Below, one piece after another: positions 1 through 11,267 of a DNA stretch of 64,000 nt. Under the pieces are notes generated by a model. The model did not search any database and was not told the origin of the DNA. It saw only the letters and a program-made list of their open reading frames with translations. Source of the DNA: Hygrophila difformis. Its lineage: Eukaryota; Streptophyta; Magnoliopsida; Lamiales; Acanthaceae. How positions within the stretch are numbered: the stretch's first letter is position 1; each line of letters opens with the position of its first letter. The stretch spans positions 23,050,057 to 23,114,056 of the forward strand of contig JAOANR010000002.1 of NCBI GenBank assembly GCA_030278955.1, read 5' to 3'. The translations under genes were made by a program, and so were the position numbers.

Positions 1-102
1 ATGCTCAATTTGGAGTTCGAATGAGAAAGTTATGACGTTTTGAAGTGTACGTGTTGTTCTTGTACAATTGGATTAGGGTTTATGCTCAATTTTCATATAT
101 GA

Positions 103-573
103 TATGCATCCAAATTGAGGTGTCCGTGTGGTAAGTGTAGGAATAAATGTTATCTATCTGACGATGACATCAAGTATCATTTACAGAAATTTAGATTTGT
201 CCCCAACTACGAAAAGTGGACGTGTCATGGAGAGCCACACCAATTTAGTCGATACTATGACACTGATGTGGGCGCATCTACAGTGTCCACAACTGAAGAT
301 GCTTACATTCAAATGGTGTGCGATGGAATGGGAATTAGTATTCCCGATACAACACCACCCGATCAAGGTGATGAACCGAGGCCACCCGAGGAACCTAATG
401 CGCAAGAGAGATTGTTCTACCGTATGTTGGAGGCGGCAGACAATGATTTGTGGCCTGGATGCAAGAAAATGACATTATTGTCAACAGTTGCCAGGTTATT
501 AAATATCAAAGCCGAACACAACTTATCGGAGAGGTGCTTCAATACTTTTTGCCAACTCATCATCGATACTTGA
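103..573 (+). pseudogene. CACTA (En/Spm) transposase-associated domain fragment
   Basis: The frame open from about 103 to 573 encodes an N-terminal region typical of plant CACTA transposon proteins. A cysteine/histidine cluster (CPCGKC, then a tyrosine-histidine pair and a WTCHGE motif) matches the transposase-associated domain. It is followed by the usual spacer and an FYRMLEAAD...LWPGC block that leads to the transposase proper in intact copies. The first in-frame ATG comes late, so the start is not visible; the true N-terminus may lie across an intron or be lost. Just past the stop at 573 a relative of the expected continuation seems to occur in another frame, suggesting a frameshift. No transposase catalytic part or CACTA ends are found nearby. 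I read it as a dead fragment. Confidence 0.7.
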
Positions 574-751
574 CATTAATATTGTCAGGAGGAAATCCCA
601 CGCGAACTTTTTTAAAGTAATAAGTTTTGATAGTGAACTTTTTTTTTTTGGACATCACGGAAAATAAATAGTTACTCATTTTTGGACATCCGTTTATATG
701 TTAAGCATCGTGTACTTCATGGATGCGATTAATTAATTAATTATACATATA

Positions 752-2007
752 ATGGATAAATTAATCCCACATAAGTATAATGGATCTTTGGGTAATCAAA
801 GGTCCTATTACCATGACATAGGATTGCAAATTAAAGATGGCATTGTTGAGGGCAAATGGAATTTGAATAGAGTCTACTCTTGGATCCCGAACGACATTAA
901 GGTGGCTATTGAGGCGTCCCCGGCTCCCTTTCTGAACCAACAGGTGGCGGACATCTACACTGGAAGGGTGATGTAAAGGGTGTTTATAGTTCAAAATCAG
1001 GTTATAAATGGCTCGCCCGGGAACACGATCAAGCATTGGGGTGGAGCTGGATGTGGGCGTCTTCGATTCCGGAAAAAATTGGAGTCTTGCTTTGGCTTCT
1101 AGGGCATGGATCCCTGCCATGTAACTTGTTAAGGCACCAGCGAGGTATGGCGGCGTCGCCCCTTTGCTTGATATGCGGCAATCAGACTGAGAATTGGATT
1201 CATTCGTTGTTTAGATGCTCATGGGCGGCTCACGTATGGCAGAAGGGGGGATTCTCCTTTGACCATTTGCTGGATGATGTTGATGATAGTAATTGTAGAC
1301 ATTGGTTGGAATGGGCTTGGCGCACCTGGGATTCTTGGTTTTTGGCGTTGGTATGGACTATTTGGTGCGAGCGCAACAACAAAGTCTTCCGGGCAAGTAC
1401 CTTACCTGCTGATGCTATTTTTGCTAAGGCTCTTTCCTTGAGGAGACAATTGGAGAAGGGGGCTGTTAGCACTACTCGTCCAAAGGTGTTACAGGTGGTG
1501 AGATGGATTGCTGCCGGCAGCAGCGGTCTTGTTCTTCATTCCGATGGTTGTGTCTTGCATGGGCAGCATCGGGCTGGTTATGGGACTGTTATTCGGGAGA
1601 GCAACGGGCAATGGATTCGTGGTTGTAATGGCCGGCTAGAGGAGAGATCAATTCTTGAAGTTGAGCTTCTTGCATTGCGTTATGGATTACTCTGGGTGTC
1701 TCAGTTGGGTTTGGTGCTTGGCGCTTGTTATGTTGATTCTTTGGAGATGTTGCGTCTGGTGGAGGCTGGCGCTCGTCCGCAACATTCTTTCTGGCCGCTT
1801 ATTAATGATATTCGGAGCCTCATTGCAAGCATGCCTGGCTGCTCGCTTCGGCATGTTTACCGTGAGGGAAATCAGGTAGCGGATGGTCTTGCTCGCCAGG
1901 GAGCCAATGCGGAAGATTTCTACACGACTTGGGCTTTTTCCCCGGACGATCTCAAGGACTTGGTTTGCAAGGAAGCTGATGGTGTTACTTTCACTCGCTT
2001 AGTTTAG
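752..2007 (+). pseudogene. LINE ORF2 C-terminus: zf-RVT plus RNase H domain
   Basis: Two overlapping frames make up one decayed coding region. The upstream frame (752-976) gives the region before the zinc-binding domain; a frameshift near 930-960 moves coding into the frame of 1036-2007 (323 residues). That part has a zf-RVT domain near residues 29-69 with a C-x2-C then H...C pattern (LCLICGNQTENWIHSLFRC) and tryptophan-rich segments. From about residue 165 it has an RNase H domain with the expected acidic residues: HSDGC, then EVELLALR, then the YVDSLEM segment. This is the usual 3' layout of plant L1 elements. The reverse transcriptase and endonuclease domains are absent, so the copy is dead. 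Confidence 0.75.
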
Positions 2008-2069
2008 TTCTTTGTTATTTTCTTTTCCTTTCGCTCGCCTTCTCAGGCTGTTTCACCAAAAAAAAAAAA
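752..2069 (+). mobile_element. 5'-truncated L1-type LINE 3' end with poly(A) tail
   Basis: The segment holds the C-terminal part of a plant LINE ORF2 followed by a short 3' UTR and an A-run at 2058-2069, the usual end of a target-primed insertion. The 5' limit is uncertain; 752 is where LINE-like coding can first be recognised. I did not find a convincing target-site duplication. Confidence 0.75.
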
Positions 2070-2865
2070 GATCCTATTTTAAAAAATCAGAATTAAAATA
2101 AATATGTGATTTGCCTTGATTAACATACCCTTAAATAATATATCAAGGCTAATGCACCAAATAAACATACCCTTAAGTAAATTTTCGTATCTTGCAATTT
2201 AAAAATATGTATAAGTATTACATTTGTGTTTTTGGCTATCTTTTATTTATATTAAGAAGTGTCATGTTTTCTTTCATTTGGGTACAATTTCTCTCCAATT
2301 GATAATTGTATCATATTTTTAGGTTTGACTTAGATGCTGCAGATGATACCGTTTGTTTGGTTGCAAGCATATTGGGGATTATAGCATATCATTTATTGTA
2401 GTATATTTGAACGGCGTATATGTTTGTTTGATAGATTTCATATCTTTTTTCATCCAATTCACAGCCCGTCCTCAGTTCGGATTGTAGGCTGCAACTTAAT
2501 TACCATATTGGGGAACATATTTGAATCAATATGCTAATTTTCAATATGCTAGATTTTGAAGCATATTGAGGAACATATACCAGATGGTAAAATTTTACAT
2601 ATTAGATACACTATATGCTAATTATTAGAGTATATGCTATCTACCAAGCATCTTTATTAATATGGTTATTCCATGCGTGTCAAAGCTATTATTAATATTA
2701 TATGCTACTCAAATCTGCTATATGCTATTTATTTACTTCAAAATAAGGTCATACACTAAAATCTATATAATAAATCCTGAATACTTTTTGGCCTTTGCAG
2801 ACTCCTTTGTTTTTATTAAAATTAATTCATTCTTCTTATTTTTAAAGGGTTAATCAGCTGATAGC
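2070..2865. other. AT-rich non-coding stretch
   Basis: No gene is supported. The segment has repeated CATATTG/GCATATT words between about 2340 and 2660 that may be the remains of a MITE, but I could not match terminal inverted repeats or a duplication. The short frame at 2662-2853 is AT-rich and has no recognisable feature. Confidence 0.4.
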
Positions 2866-3288
2866 TGCTGAGTAATCACTGAGTAATGCCATGTCATCTT
2901 CCACGTCACCAATATCTAAGTTTAGAAAACAAATCTATCTATTAATATAACAAAATCGTGAGAAAATCTTCATATATATTTTAAAAGATATAGTTCATTT
3001 TTATATAAATTATTTTGATTGCATATATAAATCAATCTATTAATATAACAACTTTTTTGATACATACTTCATATAAATTATTTTTTTTGCTGACCTATAT
3101 ATAATATCGAATAATATTGTATCAAATAATATTGATACATATAATATAAATTATTTTCTGATACATATAAAATAAATTATTTTTTCATGTATACTTTTTT
3201 ATACATATAATTTTGTAAAAAATAATATTATAATATTATTAAATAAATTTAGTTATGTTAAAAATTTATCACTAAAATATATAATCCT

Positions 3289-3466
3289 ACCAACAGCAGT
3301 TGACTTGAGTGGATGGGGGCTCTAGTCGCTTAAGCAAGGTCTCGGGTTCGAGCCTTGTGTATGCAAAAAACTGCTTTGGGAGAGGCGCCCTTAATTGCCC
3401 TTGCAGATCCTCGATGGATTAGTCTTAGGTCCAATGTGGCCTGGGGATACCCTGGTATTCACCTAA
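3289..3466 (+). mobile_element. tRNA-derived SINE with 15-bp target-site duplication
   Basis: A 178-bp insert is flanked by perfect 15-bp direct repeats, AAAATATATAATCCT at 3274-3288 and 3467-3481. Inside, a polymerase III B-box (GGGTTCGAGCC, about 3351-3361) lies about 60 bp from the 5' end and an A-box-like TTGAGTGGATGG lies near the start, as in tRNA-derived SINEs. The 3' end is short and A-rich. The flanking duplication and internal promoter together make this a secure call. It is inserted in the AT-rich interior of the putative Helitron. Confidence 0.85.
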
Positions 3467-6276
3467 AAAATATATAATCCTGTATCAATAAAAGAATATA
3501 ATTACCATATTTTTTAAAAAAAATATTTCATTCAAAATATATATTGAATAATTAAATTTAAGAAATGTGAACTATAAAAATTTAATACATTTTATATCCT
3601 AATCTTTTTACTTGGCTTAATATTGAAATTAAACAACATAAATGAAGTAAATACATGTTTTTAAATTATATTAAATATATTTATCATATCAAATATTTAT
3701 AAACATAAAACTATATAATATTAATTCTTTGATAAATATATAATAGTATAGGAGTATTTAAGAAATATTAACATATTATAATATTAATAAATAAATATAA
3801 TTAGGTTAAAAATATGTGTCTAAAATATAATCATATATCAATATAAGGAATTTAAAATAATAGATTTCAAATATTTTTAATCAATGACATATTTTAAATA
3901 TAAATATTTCATTAAAAATATGGTGTAAACATTAAATTGACCTTTAAAAAATTTGATAATATAAAATAACTAATAACTTAAAACTTCCATACCATTTTAG
4001 CCAAATTCTACATAATTTTTTTCCTTTCTAAAGAAGAAAAGAAAGAAAAGGAAAAAATAAAGACTAAAACGTATCATAGTTTAATTGTTAGACATAATAT
4101 CCTTAATCCTTATTTATTTCAATATAAATATAAATGTATATGAAATTCAAATTAAAGTTTTATACAATTTTTTGTATATAAGTAATTTTGTATTGTAAAA
4201 GGATATAAGAAGTATTTTAGTATAAACAATTGTAAAGATTGTGGGAATCATAAATAGTTTTGGATTGTAGCAATATTTTTACCCAAAAGCTCTAATATTA
4301 TTTTAAGTGATCATGACGTTCAAACATGATACAAAATATGTGAATATAAACTTTCAATCAAACATATTTACCATTTTATTTTTCACAAAGAATAATTTAA
4401 AGTGAACATTTAGCATAAATATAAATATACAATACTAAACTTATCAAGTTTTCCACTTGCTCTCATTATTTTAGATATGAAAGCGAAACTATTTATATTT
4501 AGTTTTTTAACAGTAAAAATAATTTATTTTATGTTATGTTCATTTGGTTGTGGTTTTGAATTTTTCTTCAATCCTCTTATTCTCTCATTTATTTCCCTTT
4601 TAAATTTTTGTTACATGCTCCAACCACGATTTTAAGTAAAAGCCTTTTTTTGGTGAACAAGTTTGAGAAGGCGGGCAAATAGAAAAACGAAAAAGAAAAA
4701 TCGAAAACATAAACAAAAGACTTGAATCTCATGTAATTCAAAAAGAAAAAAAAAATTATATTCTCATTTTATATCCTCATATAAGTTCAATCATGATACG
4801 CTCATTTTTAGATCAAAGGCTCTTATTAAACATGCGGGTAGATTGATAGTTGCTGAGTAATTGCTGAGTAATGCCATATCATCAAACACGTCATCAACCA
4901 AAAAAAAAAACATCAATAAATTCATCTATTCTTTTCTATGTTCCTCTCATCCTCTGTCCTCACCAAACGATCCAGAGCTCTGCCGATTGCTTGGATAATT
5001 CATTCTGGTTGTGCATGCATACTCCCGATTTTTAACTTAAGGGTATTATATTGGCATTCCTATCATTGTGTTTGATGTAATGCCCCAAAGAACACCCTCT
5101 TAATTTTATTCAGAACAATAAAATCAAAGAATTGAGTGGAACGGAGATTCAAAATCTGAGGAACTTTCTACAAAAGATGCAGTTTCACCATTGGAGCCAT
5201 GCTCGACAAAGTAGCCACATGTTAATAGTGAGTTTTCTTGGAGCATATAAACACAAAATATTGAATAATGTTGTAATTCTAATTTCTACCACCCTCTTGC
5301 AGGAACATAATTTGGACAAAGAAAGTTAAAGCTATACCAATTGCTTGGTCATTATTTGTTGCCCAATGGAGCAAATGGGTAAAAAGTTTTCTTAAATGCT
5401 AAATTGACTATTTCTTTTACAGCTAAAGGCATTGCAACACTGTTCACTTCTGTTGTTCCGTCGATTGAATGGCCAAAGATTCACTTGATCACGATGAACA
5501 AATTGAGGAGATGATTTATAAGGTGTGTGCCAAATCTCATTAATGTAATTATTGATTTTTCTTTTATCCTTGGAGAGTTGATGATTGGTATTCACACATA
5601 ATTATCACTAACTATTACAAAACTATACTATTATTATAAGCATAACTTGAATTGCTCTACCTGGAGCGGAGTTAGGAATTAGCCTATGTTGAGAATTTTT
5701 GGTGGCCCTGATGATTGTTTTCACTAAATATCAACTAAAAAATATTTCTGATAGGAAATTGTATCATTTATGAGTGATAATGAATGTTTTGTTGATAGCA
5801 GGTGGAGGAGTTGGACAAAAAGCTCTATAAGTTGGTTGAGAAAATACTTGGTTCCCACTTTCAACAAAGCATGCTGGGTTTCGAGTTTATGTAGCTTTAG
5901 TATGGTGGAATCGAATATTGAATAGATCATGTGGATAGGAGAGGGAATTGAATTATTAGAAAATTGTTATATCATTCAAGAAAATTCACATAATGGGAGG
6001 AGGGTCGAGGGATAATGGGATGTTAAAATAACTAATTAATAATGAATATGTTTCATTTTAACAATGAAATCCTAATCTCGATTGTTAATTATAAACTCTA
6101 TTCCTCCTTAACTTTTAACTTTAGATCTCTAAACTCTAAACCATTACTCAAAATCATCACAATTTAAAATTATCATTGACTATGAATTCCAAACTGTATA
6201 CTTTTATGTATTTATTTTATTCATTCAATTAAAAAAAATAAATTAGTTCTATTCATAATAAGAAAGAAAACAATAC

Positions 6277-6309
6277 GCCCGTGCGCAACGCGCGGGCCAA
6301 AAATGCTAG
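6277..6309 (+). mobile_element. Helitron 3' terminus (hairpin plus CTAG)
   Basis: A 21-nt hairpin (6277-6297) with a 9-bp stem including one G-T pair and a 3-nt loop is followed after 8 nt by CTAG at 6306-6309, with T at 6310. A GC-rich hairpin shortly before a CTRR end inserted before T is the diagnostic 3' end of Helitrons. It stands out sharply from AT-rich surroundings. Confidence 0.75.
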
Positions 6310-6310
6310 T

Positions 6311-7059
6311 ATAATGTAAAACATGGTTGCTTTTGACATGCAAAAACCAAAATGGCATCTTAGCCACACCTTCATCTAATGCTGTTGTGGAATCTTATAC
6401 GGATCGGATAATATTTTAACAAAGCTAAGGTTGTAAACAAACACAAAGTTCTTCTTTATCCCATTTAGATAGAAAATTTTATTCTTTACAACATTTCGGC
6501 ATCAAATCTTTGGCTTTAAAGGCACTTTCTATAGATTCCCCATGTTTTCTCTTTGTTTTCATCGATGAATATGACCCTTTTAATTTTCTTCCACGCTGAG
6601 AAAAATACACATTCTTTACTACTAAAATAGGGTGGATGAATTGAATAACGACCTAATCCACTAAAATCCAAAGACTCATTGAATTTCATTTTGATTTTTC
6701 ATTTTTCTTTATTTTGCATTATTGGATGTTTTTGTATTCTAAATCAAGGTCAACTCTAGCTAAATAAGTGGACACATGCCACAACTTTTTCAAAAATGAT
6801 GGATTGGTGATGAATAATGATATGAGATGTAACTAAAGAGATAAGCGTAAATAGTTTGGCCTTAGCTTGGCGTGTTTTGGAAAATGAGCTGATGCATCAT
6901 CATATGTGGGGTTTGATTCTTGAATTTGGATGAAATGGATATTTAGCATGGAAAAATTCTACTTATAAATTTTAGAGAACTTCCATTTGGGTTTTTTCTC
7001 AAATTTAATTTGGAGGAAGAAAGTGTGCTTGCCTGTATATTTTTTGGATTTTTTTTTTT
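6311..7059. other. Non-coding AT-rich spacer
   Basis: I see no coding region, RNA gene or well-defined element here. A T-run followed directly by an A-run lies near its right end (7048-7070). Confidence 0.4.
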
Positions 7060-7228
7060 TAAAAAAAAAACCATGGGATTTCATGAGCATTTTTTATACT
7101 CAAGAATAACCTCGTGAGCTGGCTTATAGATAGACATTTCCCAAAGCAGTTCTCTTCATCGATGTTTGAACCCAAGGTTTAACTTAACTGGTTAGAACCT
7201 CATAATTGATTAAGGCAACTGCAGTTGG
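7060..7228 (-). mobile_element. Diverged SINE related to the 3289-3466 copy
   Basis: Read on the minus strand, this segment shares the block order of the 3289 SINE: a CAACTGCAGTTG-type start, a B-box GGGTTCAAAC (7164-7173) about 54 nt in, then an AACTGCTTTGGGA word (7139-7151) that is also in the first SINE. The A-run/T-run at 7048-7070 would be its tail. No clear target-site duplication remains, so it is older than the first copy. Confidence 0.5.
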
Positions 7229-7366
7229 TTGGAACCTTATAATTTAAATCACATCATTAGAGTAATCTAATAAGATGGTACTTTACTATATTTTTCTTAT
7301 ATAATCGAGATAAAGTATTGAGTTGCAATTACACAATGAACAATGCATAAAGTCAGAGTGCAACTA

Positions 7367-7555
7367 CTCCCTTTGTCCCAAAACTTTTGTGCACGTAGAA
7401 AATCTAACAAAATCCAAGTTCTTTATATATATATATATATATATATTTTAAACAATTGTGATAATGTTAGATTAAAGTTGATCACTAAACAATATCAAAA
7501 ATAAAAATGAGATAAAAATAGCGGGAGGATGGAGTATTATTGAGAATGGAGGGAG
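7367..7555. mobile_element. Stowaway-like MITE
   Basis: The left end CTCCCTTTGTCCC and right end GGAGGATGGAG...GGAGGGAG resemble the CTCCCTCCGTCCC termini of plant Stowaway (Tc1/mariner) MITEs. TA dinucleotides lie at 7365-7366 and 7556-7557 as the expected duplication. The interior has a long (TA)n run and no coding. An inner GGATGGAGTA offers an alternative right end near 7535. Confidence 0.55.
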
Positions 7556-7740
7556 TATAATTAGGGTTGAGAAAAAATAACAAAAATACCATATACATGA
7601 ATACCTTACCGAAAATAATGTAATTTTCAGTACATTCTTATATCATGCAATAAGATTCTGTTACGGTAATAGTAAGAAGATTTGATACTGCAGTATATTC
7701 TTACCTTACCAAACTTTGATATATATCGTGATACCGGTAT

Positions 7741-7884
7741 CACTACAAGAATTTTTCAGTTTAACAACCCAAAAATTTTATTGGTAATCCAAAATTCAGT
7801 CCTAACAAGTTTTGGCACTAAAATTCATTAGCTAAGAAAAGTTTAATAACCAAATTCGGGAGCTTGATAAGAATTCTTGCAGTG
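7741..7884. mobile_element. CACTA-type MITE, 144 bp
   Basis: The insert begins CACTACAAGAATT and ends AATTCTTGCAGTG, a terminal inverted repeat matching at 12 of 13 positions and of the CACTACAAGAA type shared by plant En/Spm elements. It is flanked by a 3-bp duplication TAT (7738-7740 and 7885-7887), the size expected for CACTA elements. It has no coding, so it would have been moved by a transposase supplied elsewhere. Confidence 0.8.
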
Positions 7885-8258
7885 TATATACGGATACATA
7901 CTGAATTTTTAAGATATTGGTATATACCACGTGGTACTGGTATACTAGTATATAGCGAATTTTTTATATTTCGGTATAATTTGATATATTTCAGTATACA
8001 ATGTAAAATATTTTCTAATCCAATTTTTCGGTTCAGTACGATATCGGTATAAATTTCTCCGTTTTGTAAATTATGGCACAATATGAAGTCTAACAAAAAA
8101 TTTTCAGCATACCGTACTAACCCGCCTGTAAGTATAATTAATACTCCCTATGTCGCATTTGAAATGTTCAAAATTTTTGGATACGCAATCCAATGCATTT
8201 ATTTAACGGGTCGTTTGGTTGAAGGGATCTTATATTTATCAGTGGGAATGTCATTACC

Positions 8259-10783
8259 TGTAATACCCGAGAAATTTGTCACATAAAATAAATAAATAAA
8301 TAAATAATTAAAGATGAAAAGAGAAAGGGGAATTTAATTCAAACATTAAAAGGGAATTTAAATTCCGAAGAGCCCGTGAAAAGTCGAAGATAATTTAATT
8401 AAGTAAATTGTTGCACGGGAACCCAATACAAATGGACTCAATATTTCGAACCCGAAATTAAATTGAGATCCAAATAAAATTAAGATAGGAATTTAGAGCC
8501 CAAGAATAGCCAAAAATCAAAGCCCAAGAACGTAGAGGGAAAGAAGTCCGAAAGAGAGGAGAAAAGGCCCGACGGATCGCAACGACCCGGCCCGGACCGA
8601 AGTCCAAGCCAAGCCACGCGGTCGCCGTGCGGGGCATGGCCTATCGCGCGCCACGGGCGCGCCAGCCGTCAGAAATGGCCCTTGCGAGATTCACTCGCCC
8701 GATTTCGGATTTTTCGAGTTTGTTGCTTACCTTTCGGCCAAGACTCTCCATATCTGCTTTTGGACGTCCTCAAGTCCTCGTGAGTCTATAAATAGCCCTC
8801 TTGACAGCCCGTACATCCTCTTTAACATCTTCAAATTCCCACATACCCGAAAACCGTAATTCTAAGACGTCGGAGGCAAGGATTCAGCGAAGGAGGAAGT
8901 GTTGGTACGAATTCAGAGACTCCCGGACATAGAGGGATCGTGTGATAAGACAATTGCCCACATTTCCTATCTAAATTTCGAATACAAATCTAACTTAGCC
9001 CCTTTTTCTTTCTAAACCCCGATTCAGAACAAGAAGAAGTACGAAGGATCTTGGACACAAACGAGTATCCCGGAGGCCATCGTCATCGAATTGAAGAGCC
9101 GTAGATCCATTTCATGTAAGTTGATCCTTACTTACAGTTGTGTTGGCTAAAATGTAACCCGAATATAAAGATCTAATAAGAAACCCCATAAAAACTATTA
9201 AAATGGAATTTCAAGCGCGCAACGTTTTTACTCGAATTTTTTGGACCTTTTAAAATGCTCAAACGAAGAAACTCAAAACATAAAACGTGTTCATAAGGCT
9301 TAGATCTGTTTGTGTTAAAATTTCATAATTTTTCGTTAAGTATGATGCCCAAAAACTGATCCAGGCGAACCTACAACAAAACCGAATTCTGAAATGGTGA
9401 CAGATTTAATTCTCAAACTTTTTGGCTATTTTGACGCTAGATCTAGGCCGAATTAGAAATTGTGGTAAACATGAAAACTGTAGATTAATGTGTTATGAAG
9501 TAGCCTGTAAAATTTCATAAGATTTGGAACTCGTTTGTTAAGCCAAAACCCGAATTTTTAAACACTGCCATGTTCTGAATGTTGACAGCATGTAGTCCTT
9601 GTGGAAATATTAATTTTTGACTCGTTTCCTTACCTCGGATTGGAAAACTTAAAACACGAAACTTGTTCGTTACAATGTTCTTGAGCTATTGTAGAAATTT
9701 CAGATTTATCTACCTTGAAATGAATTTTTAAACTAGAATGGCGCGGACAGCGACCATATGAAACCTATATTTTTGAGGCAATTACGAAACTTTAGAATTG
9801 GTCTTCTCTAACGTACAAACGAAACTTCTTTTGATAAATAAAAATAAAGCTTTTGAAAATTCCCTTACGACTTGATTAAAAACAAATTAGGGGGTGAGTG
9901 CTCTGCAGGGTGCCCTCCTAAATGCGTCGTGCCTATATGGACGATGGTGTCATTTTTGAGAAACTGCGCCAAAACGGCGAAATACATAGGTCCTACTCTC
10001 TCGGGAGTATCCGTATGGGTTTCTCGAGGCTCCGGAGTGGTACTGGGTATGGCGGATACGGCTGCGGCCGCCGGACTACCGGCCAAACTTTGTTGCCGAT
10101 TGCACTGCAATCGTGAAATACTTGAAATACCTAATCTTGAAGTAACGGGGAACTAAAAGGCTTGAGAATACTTGTTTTTATTAAATTATGCTTTTAGATT
10201 ATGTCCTATATTTATTTTACCTTGCAAGCTATATTTATAATCCTATGGAATCCTTGTCTTTTAAATTATGCAATTTAATTATCATTAGTTAACCGGATTA
10301 AACTGTGGAATGTATGTAAACTTGTTGGAGGTAACTTGTTTTCTTTAAATTAATTAAAGGCTTTTAAACCCCATTATTGTAGGCTAGGCGTTAACTTACT
10401 CAGTATGTATATACTGACAACCGTTGTACTTTTCTTTTCTTTTAGAGTACGGAGAATATGCATGAGCATAAGCATGCATGGGGGATTTTTTTTTGGGGAA
10501 ACATTATTATTTCTTTTCCGCTTATATACATGACTTGCATACGGGCCTGTTTAACCCGTGTTTTGGCCATGTTTGCCCTATTTATATTTCCGCTGCTATT
10601 TAAATTAATAATGCATGTGAATAACTCTGATATTTTAAATTTATATTATTGTGGGCTTGTTTGAATATATTTTCTGAAAAACCATAGCCTTGCATCTCTC
10701 TAGCAAGCTCGAAGAAGTCGTGTCTTGCTAGGGAGGTGTGGCGGTGACATCCCGGCCTGGGTTATCAAAACGGGGGTGTTAGA
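8259..10783 (+). repeat. Element B 5' LTR
   Basis: The 2525-bp LTR starts TGTAATACCCGAG. It ends GGTGTTAGA, a one-base change from the TGTTACA end kept in B's 3' LTR and in solo LTR D. It has a GC-rich inverted-repeat block near 8590-8670 and a TATA box at 8785-8796. Near 9890-9950 is a module (GGGGTGAGTGCTCTGCAG..) that is present three times in tandem in solo LTR D. Confidence 0.85.
8785..8796 (+). promoter_or_regulatory. TATA box in B 5' LTR
   Basis: TCTATAAATAGC about 527 bp into the LTR is a good plant TATA box. The same word recurs at the matching place in B's 3' LTR (15951-15962), and a relative is in solo LTR D at 18561-18569, supporting a conserved LTR promoter. Confidence 0.6.
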
Positions 10784-10786
10784 AGT

Positions 10787-10799
10787 TGGTATCAGAGCC
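10787..10799 (+). promoter_or_regulatory. Element B primer-binding site (tRNA-iMet type)
   Basis: TGGTATCAGAGCC, three bases inside the 5' LTR end, is the standard primer-binding site complementary to the 3' end of initiator methionine tRNA in plant LTR retrotransposons. It fixes the LTR boundary and the element's orientation. Confidence 0.9.
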
Positions 10800-10813
10800 C
10801 GATTATTTTTAAA

Positions 10814-10814
10814 C

Positions 10815-10874
<60 letters not shown>
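10814..10874 (+). repeat. (ATT)n microsatellite
   Basis: About 20 copies of ATT lie just inside the primer-binding site of element B. The following 300 bp is AT-rich leader without coding. Confidence 0.9.
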
Positions 10875-10875
<1 letters not shown>

Positions 10876-11267
10876 TTTAAACTATTATTTTTTAACCATT
10901 ATTATTTTTAAACTAATATTTCTAAAGCTATTATTTTTAGAAGCCCAAATATTTTTAAAGAAGCCCAAATAATTATTTTTAGCCAACTACTTTTAAACCT
11001 AAAATTGTTGAAAGCCCCACTTCTTATTTTGAGGGCCAATACATATGGAGCCCCAAATATTATTTATTGTTGGCCCAAATAATACTACCATTATTTTTAT
11101 TAGTTCACCATGGGAATAAATTTTATTTTTAAAAGCCCATGGAAAAGAAATAAATGTAGTGCATTGATTATTTTCGGGGAGATCGTCATTTGCATATGCC
11201 TATTGCATACCCTACACCTAGATGACTAGAAGTTGGACATGTTCTAACCTAGTTTTCTTGCCTGCAC

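Larger units (their letters stand above)
2866..6309 (+). mobile_element. Candidate non-autonomous Helitron region
   Basis: The right end is well supported by a Helitron-type 3' terminus at 6277-6309. The left limit is a guess: a word group (CTGAGTAA..CTGAGTAATGCCAT.TCATC..CACGTCA) occurs at 2866-2910 and again at about 4850-4895, which could mean two related Helitron 5' subterminal regions, one nested in the other. A TC-starting AT-rich word near 2933 is a candidate 5' end. The interior is mostly AT-rich with no helicase or Rep coding. The 5130-5890 part has exon-like pieces, for example an acceptor-like GATAGCAG before an open stretch at about 5800-5890, which could be captured gene scraps. 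I could not identify them. Confidence 0.35.

Noticed and set aside
3289..3466. tRNA gene
   Set aside because: A/B-box-like words are present but no cloverleaf forms and the flanking 15-bp duplication shows a SINE.
7818..8096. Overlapping ORFs of 92, 62 and 67 aa near 7.8-8.3 kb
   Set aside because: Low-complexity GGTATA-rich repeat sequence next to a MITE; no protein features.
9872..10156. 94-aa ORF MIKNKLGGECSAG.. that recurs at 23407
   Set aside because: It is LTR sequence of element B present in both LTRs; conservation reflects LTR identity, not coding.
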